Of a DNA stretch of 47,241 bases, positions 25,786 through 32,253 are shown piece by piece. The notes beneath the pieces were generated by a model, which worked only from the letters and a program-made list of their open reading frames with translations, did no database searches and was not told the DNA's origin. The DNA comes from Proluteimonas luteida (GTDB taxonomy: Bacteria > Pseudomonadota > Gammaproteobacteria > Xanthomonadales > Xanthomonadaceae): the NCBI RefSeq assembly GCF_021191695.1, contig NZ_JAIWPT010000024.1, forward strand, positions 1-47,241, in the 5' to 3' direction. The position numbers were made by a program, and so were the translations under genes. Position 1 is the stretch's first letter. Each line of letters starts with the position of its first letter.

Positions 25786-25899
25786 ATGAAAACCGCACGC
25801 TCACACGCCTTCATGCTTCGCCAGCCGCGCTTCCAGCGCGCAGCGGAAGCGTGCGCGAAGCCTGCACTGCAGGCCGGCCTGGACCTTATATCCGACTGA
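25786..25899 (+). CDS. 37-residue leader-like peptide
   Basis: A short frame, MKTARSHAFMLRQPRF... ending in GLDLISD and TGA (25897-25899). AAGGA (25775-25779) stands 6 bases before the ATG, a near-ideal ribosome-binding site. It contains many Arg, Ala and Gln but no run of one regulatory amino acid. The stop codon touches the first of a series of competing hairpins that end in a strong terminator, the layout of a transcription-attenuation leader. It could instead be a stand-alone small protein gene with its own terminator. I do not recognise the sequence. Confidence 0.5.
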   Translation: MKTARSHAFMLRQPRFQRAAEACAKPALQAGLDLISD

Positions 25900-25956
25900 T
25901 CTCCACGTCCATGGAGATCGGCCACCCCGATCTCCGAGGAACGCGAACGCCCTCGG
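25898..25956 (+). promoter_or_regulatory. Mutually exclusive hairpins upstream of a terminator
   Basis: Segment A GATCTCCA (25898-25905) pairs with B TGGAGATC (25912-25919). B extended, GGAGATCGG (25913-25921), also pairs perfectly with C CCGATCTCC (25927-25935). The tail of C, CCGAGG (25934-25939), pairs with CCTCGG (25951-25956), which is the 5' arm of the terminator. A:B therefore permits antitermination, while B:C permits termination. This is what attenuators look like; folding energies were not computed. Confidence 0.55.
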
Positions 25957-25978
25957 ACACCCATCCGGGGGCGTTTTT
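25946..25978 (+). terminator. Rho-independent terminator
   Basis: AACGCCCTCGG (25946-25956) pairs with CCGGGGGCGTT (25965-25975) with one G-U pair and an 8-base loop, followed by TTTTT. It ends transcription from the leader region before the sigma-54 promoter of the RNA-repair operon. Confidence 0.9.
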
Positions 25979-26043
25979 CGTTTGCGCGTTCGCGAAGCGA
26001 GTTCAATGAATCCGCAGGGTCCGCATTATCTTCCCGGGGCATC

Positions 26044-26059
26044 CGGAACCCAGGTTCCG
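26044..26059. promoter_or_regulatory. Perfect inverted repeat next to the sigma-54 promoter
   Basis: CGGAACC-CA-GGTTCCG, seven paired bases on each side, ends 5 bases before the -24 element. It could be a regulator site; enhancer-binding proteins usually bind further upstream, so a repressor or accessory site is as likely. Confidence 0.45.
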
Positions 26060-26063
26060 ATTA

Positions 26064-26079
26064 TGGGAATTCAGCTGCA
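26064..26079 (+). promoter_or_regulatory. Candidate sigma-54 (-24/-12) promoter
   Basis: TGGGAATTCAGCTGCA matches the TGGCACG-N4-TTGCA consensus at the invariant GG (26065-26066) and GC (26077-26078) with the required 10-base gap, and at the flanking T, A, T and A. Transcription should start near 26090 and run through the tRNA-like sequences into the slipin and rtcB genes. Sigma-54 control by RtcR is the rule for rtc operons in enterobacteria. No rtcR gene is in the window. Confidence 0.6.
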
Positions 26080-26095
26080 AGGCGTTCGCCAGTAA

Positions 26096-26290
26096 ATGGC
26101 GCAAAACGCCGTGCCCCGATGCCGGGCACGGGCGGCGGGCAGGTGCGGCCCTGCACATCGGATCGATGCCTCAAGGCATCGACCGGAACATCGACGGACA
26201 CGGGCCAGCGGCATGGGTTTGGATCCCGTCCGGTGCGCACGGCACTGCCGCGGCGTATGCCGGCGCGTGCGAGGCGATGTTCCGGAAAAG
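26096..26290 (+). other. Hairpin-rich leader between promoter and tRNA-like RNAs
   Basis: No coding frame is evident. Hairpins: GGCG/CGCC (about 26099-26110); GTGCCC/GGGCAC with loop CGATGCC (26111-26129); GTGC/GCAC (about 26152); and CGATGCC-TCAA-GGCATCG (26164-26181). The loop CGATGCC of the second hairpin is also complementary to GGCATCG at 26175-26181, so alternative pairing is possible. This may be part of the non-coding RNA that includes the tRNA-like domains. Confidence 0.45.
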
Positions 26291-26361
26291 CGGGCGATAG
26301 CTCAGAGGGAGAGCAGCGGCGCAGGCCGCAGGTCACCGGTTCGAATCCGGTTCGTCCACCA
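26291..26361 (+). ncRNA. tRNA-like RNA 1, without anticodon loop
   Basis: A cloverleaf can be drawn. A 6-bp acceptor stem GGGCGA/TCGTCC (26292-26297 with 26352-26357) is followed by discriminator A and an encoded CCA (26359-26361). TA lies at positions 8-9. The D-arm is GCTC-AGAGGGA-GAGC (26300-26314). The anticodon-position arm is GCGGC-GCAG-GCCGC with only a 4-base loop (26316-26329). A 5-base variable region precedes the T-arm ACCGG-TTCGAAT-CCGGT (26335-26351). With no 7-base anticodon loop it cannot decode, but the D- and T-arms and CCA end would fold and be recognised like a tRNA. It lies in the leader of the slipin-rtcB transcript. Comparative work on RNA repair has proposed a tRNA-like RNA as partner of SPFH/Band-7 proteins in RtcB systems. 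Confidence 0.85.
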
Positions 26362-26433
26362 CTGGATAGCTCAGTCGGGTAGAGCATCGGTCTAGTCAAC
26401 CGGGTGTCGCGGGTTCGACTCCCGCTCCAAGCA
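26362..26433 (+). ncRNA. tRNA-like RNA 2, with broken acceptor stem
   Basis: It begins immediately after the CCA of tRNA-like 1. The D-arm is GCTC-AGTCGGGTA-GAGC (26369-26385), the anticodon arm TCGGT-CTAGTCA-ACCGG with a proper 7-base loop (26387-26403), the variable region GTGTC, and the T-arm GCGGG-TTCGACT-CCCGC (26409-26425). Only four acceptor pairs form (TGGA/TCCA), the remaining positions mismatch, and no CCA follows (GCA at 26431-26433). The nominal anticodon is AGT with C at position 37, which would be abnormal for a decoding tRNA. Probably a non-decoding mimic or a decayed tRNA within the same transcript as tRNA-like 1. Confidence 0.75.
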
Positions 26434-26813
26434 CAACCGGAACGCGAGTTCCACACCAGGACACGGCCTGCGCGGCGTGCCGTCTCTCGATGCGCTTCGG
26501 CGTGTCGCCATGTCGGAGCACCGCAGCAGAGCCGTCGCCGGGCCAGCGTCCTCGAGGCGCGCGGACCGGTCTGTCGCGTGCGCCGTCGCAGTCCATCGCG
26601 ACACGCACGCCTGGACCGTGCTTCCGCGCCGGGAGCACGCCCGCCCCGCTCCGGCGCTGCCAGGGCCGTGTCCATCTTCTTCGCGGGGTCCGCCCCGCAC
26701 CGCATCGCGCGTCGCAGCGCGATGTGCACGCACGGCCGCCGCGGGAACCGATCCACCGCGGCGGGACGACTCACCGGATCGGACCACCAGTGCCAAACCA
26801 TGGAGAGAGTGCC
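26434..26813 (+). other. Long untranslated leader before slipin
   Basis: 380 bases with no gene I can support; long frames across it are compositional. Two clean hairpins lie near its 3' end: CATCGCGC-GTCGCA-GCGCGATG (26703-26724) and CCGCCGCGG/CCGCGGCGG with an 11-base loop (26736-26764). GGAGAG (26802-26807) is the slipin ribosome-binding site. A sequence this long and structured between the tRNA-like RNAs and the first gene suggests processing or post-transcriptional control. Confidence 0.45.
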
Positions 26814-27950
26814 GTGAACATCCACAGCATGTTCTGGACCAAGCGGGTCGTGATCGGTGACGGCGAGCGCGGCCTGGTGTATCGCAACCGTCAGTTCGAG
26901 CGCGTGCTCGGGCCCGGTGTGCATCGCATGTTCGATCCGCTGAACCGGGTCGAAGTGCGCACGTTCAACATCGCAGCCCCGGAGTATGCCGGTCACGATG
27001 TCGACGCATTGATCGCCCGACTGGGACCGGCGCTTGACGAGCACTTCGTGCATGCCGACATCGGTGCCGACGAAGTCGGCCTGGTGTCGAAGCACGGGAA
27101 GCTGGAAGACGTGCTGCCGCCCGGTTCGCGCCGCCTGTACTGGCGCGGGCTGGTCGAGGTCTGGGTCGAGCGCGTCTCGCTCGCCGACGGCCTCGCCGTG
27201 CGCGCGGATGTCATGCGCCGCCTGCGCCAGCTCGGCACGCTGTCGAAGGTCGCGGTCGTCGTGGACGTGCCGACGGAATCGGCCGGCCTGGTGTTCGTGG
27301 ACGGCAAGCTGCTCGAGACGCTGGGCCCGGGCGCCTACGCCTTCTGGAACTTCCAGAAGAACGTGGCCGCCGAGGTGGTCGAGCTGCGCGTGCAGTCGGT
27401 CGAGGTGTCGGGCCAGGAGCTGCTCACGCGCGACAGGGTGTCGTTGCGGGTGAACCTCGCCGCCAGCATGCGCGTGACCGACCCGGTCGCCGCGCGCACG
27501 AAGGTCGCGAAGTTCGGCGAGCACCTGTACCGCGAGCTGCAGTACGGCCTGCGCAAGGTGGTCGCGTCGAGGACCCTCGACGAGCTGCTCGGCGACAAGG
27601 CCTCGCTCGACGCGGACATCTTCGCCTACGTGCGCGGCCAGGTCGGCGCGCTCGGCATCGAGGTGCTGGGCGTGGGCGTCAAGGACGTGATCCTGCCGGG
27701 CGAGATGAAGGAGATCCTCAACGGCGTCGTGCAGGCGGAGAAGGCGGCCCAGGCCAACGTGATCCGTCGTCGCGAGGAGGCGAACGCCACGCGTTCCCTG
27801 CTCAACACCGCGAAGCTCGTGGAGGAGAGCCCGACGCTCATGCGCCTCAAGGAGCTCGAGGCGCTGGAGAAGGTCACCGAGAAGATCGACAAGCTCACCG
27901 TGTTCGGCGGCCTGGACGGCGTGCTGAAGCAGCTGGTGACGATGAAGTAG
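26814..27950 (+). CDS. SPFH/Band-7 (slipin-like) protein of the RNA-repair operon
   Basis: A 378-residue SPFH protein. The N-terminal part holds three similar units (about 14-41, 84-110 and 152-179), each of the form GLV-x-GK-x-L-x-LGPG-x-W/F: GLVYRNRQFERVLGPG, GLVSKHGKLEDVLPPG, GLVFVDGKLLETLGPG. The third leads into the SPFH core (about 180-300), and a charged helical stretch with coiled-coil character follows (about 310-365). No N-terminal hydrophobic membrane segment is seen, unlike stomatins, so it may be a soluble scaffold. The start is GTG 26814, with GGAGAG 7 bases upstream. It precedes rtcB by 57 bases. SPFH/Band-7 proteins have been proposed as scaffolds for RtcB with a tRNA-like RNA; direct function is unproven. 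Confidence 0.9.
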   Translation: MNIHSMFWTKRVVIGDGERGLVYRNRQFERVLGPGVHRMFDPLNRVEVRTFNIAAPEYAGHDVDALIARLGPALDEHFVHADIGADEVGLVSKHGKLEDVLPPGSRRLYWRGLVEVWVERVSLADGLAVRADVMRRLRQLGTLSKVAVVVDVPTESAGLVFVDGKLLETLGPGAYAFWNFQKNVAAEVVELRVQSVEVSGQELLTRDRVSLRVNLAASMRVTDPVAARTKVAKFGEHLYRELQYGLRKVVASRTLDELLGDKASLDADIFAYVRGQVGALGIEVLGVGVKDVILPGEMKEILNGVVQAEKAAQANVIRRREEANATRSLLNTAKLVEESPTLMRLKELEALEKVTEKIDKLTVFGGLDGVLKQLVTMK

Positions 27951-28007
27951 CACACCCCGCGCGATGCAGGGACGCGTCGCGCGGGATTTCGATGGAACGA
28001 GAAGGAA

Positions 28008-29228
28008 ATGGACATGAACACGCAATTCGAACTCCTGCATGCCGAGGGCGCCACGCCGATCAAGGGCTGGGTGCGCGGCGTACCGCTGGAAGACCAGGCG
28101 CACGCGCAGCTGCGCAACATCGCATCGATCCCGTTCGTGGGACCGTGGGTCGCGGCGATGCCGGACGTGCACCTCGGCAAGGGTGCGACGGTGGGCTCGG
28201 TGATCCCGACCCGCGGCGCGATCATCCCGGCCGCGGTGGGCGTCGACATCGGCTGCGGCATGGCCGCGGTGCGGACCACGCTGCGCGCGAACGACCTGCC
28301 CGACAGCCTCGCGCAGATCCGTTCGGGCATCGAGCGTTCGGTGCCGGTCGGCAACGGCCGCGGCGGCGAGCACTGGAAGCTGCCGGACGGCATCGCCACG
28401 CGCGTCGCGCAGTCCGGCCTGGTGGAGCGGCTGGACCTGATCAAGCAGAAGCACCGCAAGGTGCGCACCGACAAGCTGGGCTGCCAGATCGGCACGCTCG
28501 GAGGCGGCAATCACTTCATCGAGCTGTGCCTCGACGAGTCGGACGCCGTGTGGGTGATGCTGCATTCGGGCTCGCGCGGCACCGGCAACCTCATCGGCAC
28601 CTACTTCATCGAGCAGGCGCGCCAGCAACTGGCGCACCGCGTATTGGGCTTTCACCTGCCCGACAGGGACCTCGCGTTCTTCATGGAAGGCGAGGCGCTG
28701 TTCGACGACTACGTGGAGGCGGTCTCGTGGGCGCAGGACTACGCCCGCGAGAACCGCGAGGCGATGATGGCGCGGGTGCTCGCCGAACTGCGCCACCGCC
28801 TGCCGAAGTTCCAGCTCGAGAAGATGGCGGTGAACTGCCATCACAACTACGTCGAGAAGGAGACCCACGCGGGGCAGGACCTGTACGTGACCCGCAAGGG
28901 CGCGGTGCGTGCGCGTGCCGGCGAGCTCGGGATCATCCCGGGCAGCATGGGCGCGAAGAGCTTCATCGTGCGCGGGCTCGGCAACGCGGACAGCTTCCAC
29001 AGCTGCAGTCACGGCGCCGGCCGCGTCATGAGCCGCTCCGCGGCGCGCCAGCGGATCACGCTCGCGCAGCACCGGGAGGCGACCGCGCACGTGGAATGCC
29101 GCAAGGACGCGTCGGTGATCGACGAAAGCCCTGCCGCCTACAAGGACATCGATGCGGTCATGGCCGCACAGTCCGACCTGGTGGAAATCGTGCACACGCT
29201 GCGGCAGGTGGTATGCGTCAAGGGCTGA
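28008..29228 (+). CDS. rtcB: RNA-splicing ligase RtcB
   Basis: GTP- and Mn2+-dependent ligase that joins 2',3'-cyclic-phosphate (or 3'-phosphate) ends to 5'-OH ends, repairing cleaved tRNA and rRNA. The 406-residue product carries all key motifs: MPDVHLGKGATVGSVIP (51-67), VGVDIGCGM with metal ligands Asp80 and Cys83, GGGNHFIEL (His169), HSGSRG (His186), CHHNYVE, and SHGAGR with His335, the residue guanylated in the family. ATG 28008 follows GAAGGAA; an ATG two codons on is possible. The 57-base gap after slipin holds a CCCGCGCGA/TCGCGCGGG hairpin. No rtcA cyclase or archease gene accompanies it. Confidence 0.97.
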   Translation: MDMNTQFELLHAEGATPIKGWVRGVPLEDQAHAQLRNIASIPFVGPWVAAMPDVHLGKGATVGSVIPTRGAIIPAAVGVDIGCGMAAVRTTLRANDLPDSLAQIRSGIERSVPVGNGRGGEHWKLPDGIATRVAQSGLVERLDLIKQKHRKVRTDKLGCQIGTLGGGNHFIELCLDESDAVWVMLHSGSRGTGNLIGTYFIEQARQQLAHRVLGFHLPDRDLAFFMEGEALFDDYVEAVSWAQDYARENREAMMARVLAELRHRLPKFQLEKMAVNCHHNYVEKETHAGQDLYVTRKGAVRARAGELGIIPGSMGAKSFIVRGLGNADSFHSCSHGAGRVMSRSAARQRITLAQHREATAHVECRKDASVIDESPAAYKDIDAVMAAQSDLVEIVHTLRQVVCVKG

Positions 29229-29253
29229 CACGGCGACCGCCGTATCGCTCCGG

Positions 29254-29282
29254 AAGGCCGCTCGCATCGAGCGGCCTTTTTT
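29254..29282 (+). terminator. Rho-independent terminator after rtcB
   Basis: AAGGCCGCTCG pairs with CGAGCGGCCTT around a CAT loop and runs into TTTT. It closes the RNA-repair operon 25 bases after the rtcB stop. Confidence 0.95.
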
Positions 29283-29369
29283 GTGGCCGGCCATCCATGG
29301 CGGCCACCCGCCGGGCCATCGCTGGGGCGATGTCAAAAACCGTTCCAGACGGTTTTTTGCGGAAGGCAC

Positions 29370-29406
29370 TTGACGCCAGCCCAAGTGTATTGTTGTATTG
29401 ATACAC
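29370..29406 (+). promoter_or_regulatory. Promoter and operator of the GntR/ABC operon
   Basis: TTGACG (29370-29375), 18 bases, TGTATT (29394-29399). GTGTAT-N10-ATACAC (29385-29406) is an inverted repeat lying over the -10 box and ending at the base before the ATG. Transcription would start about at the start codon, giving a leaderless message. The GTGT...ACAC form fits sites of YtrA-type GntR regulators, so autorepression is likely. Confidence 0.6.
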
Positions 29407-29796
29407 ATGGACGCAAGCCTGCTCTCGATCCAGCCCAATGCCCCCGAGCCCCTGTACCGGCAGATCGCCGGGCAGATCCGCCGGCTCGTCGCCGGCGGCC
29501 AGCTGCGTCCGGGCGACGCCCTGCCCTCGGTCCGCGAAGTCGCCGGCCTGCACGCCATCAATCCGATGACCGTGTCCAGGGCCTACAGCCAGCTCGAAGC
29601 CGAAGGCGTGCTGCTGCGGTTGCGCGGCAAGGGCATGGTCGTCGCCGACACCGCCGCGCCACCGGACCTGGGCGCGCGCTGGGCATTGATCGACCCCGCG
29701 CTCGATGCCCTAGCACGCCAGGCGCGCGAACTCGAACTGCCGGCCGAGGACCTGCTCGCCCGGCTCCAGCACCGTATCCAGGAGGAATTGCCATGA
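29407..29796 (+). CDS. YtrA-subfamily GntR transcriptional regulator
   Basis: A 129-residue winged-helix repressor: EPLYRQIAGQIRRLVAGGQL (helix 1), PSVREVAGLHAINPMTVSRAY (recognition helix) and VLLRLRGKGMVV (wing). The short C-terminal helical tail (PALDALARQARELELPAEDLLARL) is typical of the YtrA subfamily, which controls adjacent ABC transporters. An alternative TTG start at 29398 would lie inside the -10 region, so ATG 29407 is preferred. Its stop overlaps the ATPase start by four bases. Confidence 0.93.
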   Translation: MDASLLSIQPNAPEPLYRQIAGQIRRLVAGGQLRPGDALPSVREVAGLHAINPMTVSRAYSQLEAEGVLLRLRGKGMVVADTAAPPDLGARWALIDPALDALARQARELELPAEDLLARLQHRIQEELP

Positions 29797-30707
29797 ACGC
29801 GATGTTGCTCGACCGCCCGGTCTTCCGCAGCGCGGAAGTCGCGCCGCTGGCCTGCGAGGGCCTGATCAAGCAGTACGACGGCCGCAGCGTGCTGCGCGGC
29901 ATCTCGCTGTCGGTCGAACCGGGCACGGTGCTCGGCCTGATCGGCCGCAACGGCGCCGGCAAGAGCACGCTGATGCGGGCGATGCTGGGCCTGATCCAGC
30001 CCGATGCCGGCAGCGCCTCGGTCTGGGACGAGCCCGCGCTGCGGATGGGCGATGCAGCCAAGCAGCGGCTTGGCTACGTGCCGCAGCAGCCCGAGGCGCT
30101 GGACTGGCTGCGGATCGGCGAGATGCTCGATTTCGTCGGCCGGTTCTACCCACGCTGGGACACCGCCTTCGTCGACGCCACGCTCGAGCGCTGGCAATTG
30201 CCGCGCAACCGCCCGCTGGCGCGGCTCTCGCCCGGCGAGCGCCAACGGGTGGCGATCGTGCGTGCGCTGGCGCTGCGGCCGGAGCTGCTGGTGCTCGACG
30301 AGCCCGCGTCCGCGCTCGACCCGGTCGGCCGCCGTGAACTGCTGCGCGAGATCGCCTCGCGCGCCGGCGAGTCCGGCACCACGGTGGTGTTCTCCACCCA
30401 CATCGTGTCGGATCTCGAGCGCGTCGCCTCGCACGTTGCGTTCCTGCACGAGGGACGGTTGCTGCTGCACAGCGAGCTCGACAGCCTCAAGGAACGCAAT
30501 CTGCGGCTGCACGTGCCCGAGGCCGTCGCCGCGCAGCTGCGCGAGGACGTGCCCGGCGAGGTCGCGCGGCGCCCGCATCCCTATGGCGGCCTGTCGATCA
30601 CCGTGCTGCGCGACGAAGGGGCGCCGTGGCCGGACCTCGCACGCGTGCACGGCGTGCGCGGCGAGACCCTGTCGCTGGAGGACCTGTTCATCGAGGTGTC
30701 GGCATGA
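29793..30707 (+). CDS. ABC transporter ATP-binding protein
   Basis: A 304-residue ATPase of the drug/bacteriocin-export (CcmA/YtrB) type. Walker A is GRNGAGKSTLM, Q-loop GYVPQQPEALDWL, signature LSPGERQRVAIVRAL (LSxGE form), Walker B LLVLDEPASALDPVGR, H-loop VFSTHIVSDLE. The C-terminal 80 residues form the accessory domain common in this group. It overlaps the regulator upstream (ATGA) and the permease downstream (ATGA). By context it is repressed by the YtrA-type regulator and may respond to envelope-active compounds. Confidence 0.93.
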   Translation: MNAMLLDRPVFRSAEVAPLACEGLIKQYDGRSVLRGISLSVEPGTVLGLIGRNGAGKSTLMRAMLGLIQPDAGSASVWDEPALRMGDAAKQRLGYVPQQPEALDWLRIGEMLDFVGRFYPRWDTAFVDATLERWQLPRNRPLARLSPGERQRVAIVRALALRPELLVLDEPASALDPVGRRELLREIASRAGESGTTVVFSTHIVSDLERVASHVAFLHEGRLLLHSELDSLKERNLRLHVPEAVAAQLREDVPGEVARRPHPYGGLSITVLRDEGAPWPDLARVHGVRGETLSLEDLFIEVSA

Positions 30708-32161
30708 ACGCCGCGAACGGACGCGGCGCCGGCGGCTACGCGACCCTGTGCGCCGCGGCGCCGCGACGTCACCGGGTGATGATCGTCGCCGTCTACTGCG
30801 TGTTCGCGGGGCTCGGTGCGGTGACCCTGGCGTTCGCCGGGGATCGCGCGCGCGGGCTGGAACTGGGCACGTCGCTGCTCGGCTTCGGCACCGCGATGCT
30901 GTGGGCCGGCTGGTTCGCGCGACTGGCCTACCTGCGCGCGCTGGGCGACGACGCGGTGCTGCCCGGAATCGGCCCGGCGGTGCGTCGCGTCCTGCTCGGC
31001 GGCGCGCTGTGGACCGTGGCGCTGCCGGCGCTGCTGCTGGTACTGGCCGGCGCCGACGCGCGCCACGTCGTGCCACTGCTGGTACTGGCGGCCGCCGGCG
31101 GGCTGTTGCTCGCATCCCTGCAACTGCCGGTCTTCGTGCTGCTGGCCCTGGTGCCCGTGTTCTTCGACACCTCGCTGACGCAGCTTTTCGGGACCGTCGC
31201 CGAGCGCCTCGGCGCTTCGCTCTCCGCGCAGGACGGATTGCCGCTGGCCGCGGCCCTCGTCGTGCTGCTCGCGCTGTGGCGCTGGCGCGCGCTGCGCCGC
31301 GTCGCGCTCGACGAGACGCGGCCGAACTGGCGGCGTCCGCTCGTACTGATGCGGCCGCACCCGGCGTTCGCGCTGCAGGCCGGCGAGACGCCTGCGCGCT
31401 TCGCCGGCCCCGACCCGCGTTCCGGCCTCGGCATTCCGGTACGGACCCGCGTCGACGATGCCGGTCCGCATGCGCCCTTGCGGGCCATCGGGGCCTGTAT
31501 CGGCGGCATGATGGGCCGATGGCGGCCCCGCGACGCCCTGCTGTGGAGCGTGCTGGCCGTCGCCGCCGTCGCGGCGCCGTGGGTGCTGCCGATGGGGGAC
31601 ATGTCGACGGTCCTGCGCGCCGCCACGCTGAGTGTGGCCATCGCTGGCCTGCTGAGCCTGGGCTGGACCGTGGCGATGCGGCTGGATTTCGCCCGCCAGC
31701 GCAGCGACGGCGCGATGGCCGAGCTCGCCCTGCTGCCCGGCCTCGGAGGACCCGACCGGGCGCACCGCCGGATCCTGCAGGCGGTCGGACAACGTCTGTC
31801 GCAGGTGATGGCGCTGGTCGCGATCGCGCTGGCGACGCTGCTGGTCTGGCGCGGCGGGCCGCCGGGCCAGGTGGTGCTGGCCGCCGCCCTCTGGCTCGGG
31901 CTGTTCGGCATCAACGCGCTGTTGTGCCTGGTGCCGCTGGCCGGCCGCACGCTGCGCAGCCCCGCGTGGTTCATGGCGATGCTGCCGGCGGTGCTGATCA
32001 CGACCGCATCCTTCATCGGGCTGCTGCTGCCGGGAGAAACCGGCGGCATCGGCAGCAGGCTGTGGATCGGCTGGAGCGTGCTGCTCGTGCCCTACGGACT
32101 GGCCGGCTGGGCGTTGCTGCGCCGCTTCCGGGCGCTGCCGCACCCGTTCCTGTCGCCGTGA
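30704..32161 (+). CDS. Membrane component of the GntR-controlled ABC transporter
   Basis: A 485-residue polytopic protein with about ten to twelve hydrophobic segments (for example VMIVAVYCVFAGLGAVTLAF, VVPLLVLAAAGGLLLASL, VALPALLLVLAGA, AVLITTASFIGLLLP). I do not recognise a specific family; its role as permease rests on the four-base overlap with the ATPase gene and its topology. A cytoplasmic region of some 80 residues lies in the middle (about 205-285, rich in Arg and Pro). Codon use matches its neighbours. It ends the operon. Confidence 0.8.
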   Translation: MNAANGRGAGGYATLCAAAPRRHRVMIVAVYCVFAGLGAVTLAFAGDRARGLELGTSLLGFGTAMLWAGWFARLAYLRALGDDAVLPGIGPAVRRVLLGGALWTVALPALLLVLAGADARHVVPLLVLAAAGGLLLASLQLPVFVLLALVPVFFDTSLTQLFGTVAERLGASLSAQDGLPLAAALVVLLALWRWRALRRVALDETRPNWRRPLVLMRPHPAFALQAGETPARFAGPDPRSGLGIPVRTRVDDAGPHAPLRAIGACIGGMMGRWRPRDALLWSVLAVAAVAAPWVLPMGDMSTVLRAATLSVAIAGLLSLGWTVAMRLDFARQRSDGAMAELALLPGLGGPDRAHRRILQAVGQRLSQVMALVAIALATLLVWRGGPPGQVVLAAALWLGLFGINALLCLVPLAGRTLRSPAWFMAMLPAVLITTASFIGLLLPGETGGIGSRLWIGWSVLLVPYGLAGWALLRRFRALPHPFLSP

Positions 32162-32253
32162 CAACAGCGGCGGCGACCTTGATTGCCGGTTAAGTCGTGC
32201 GGGTGCATGCTTGACCTCACGCCCCGAAGACGCTTCGCGCAGGAGTGCACGCC

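Noticed and set aside
25737..26009. A 90-codon frame across the leader region
   Set aside because: It reads through the terminator hairpin and T-run and has no good ribosome-binding site. The 37-codon frame at 25786 is better supported.
26291..26433. Two ordinary decoding tRNA genes
   Set aside because: The first has a 4-base loop instead of an anticodon loop. The second has only four acceptor pairs, no CCA and a pyrimidine at position 37.
26490..26813. N-terminal extension of the slipin-like protein
   Set aside because: The extra 108 residues are Arg/Pro-rich with no domain, while GGAGAG lies just before GTG 26814, where family similarity begins.
26061..29561. A 1166-codon minus-strand frame crossing the RNA-repair operon
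   Set aside because: It runs through the terminator and is antisense to slipin and rtcB, with composition typical of shadow frames.
30581..32164. A 527-codon minus-strand frame opposite the ABC permease
   Set aside because: Gln/Arg/His-rich shadow of the real gene; no start signal or domain.
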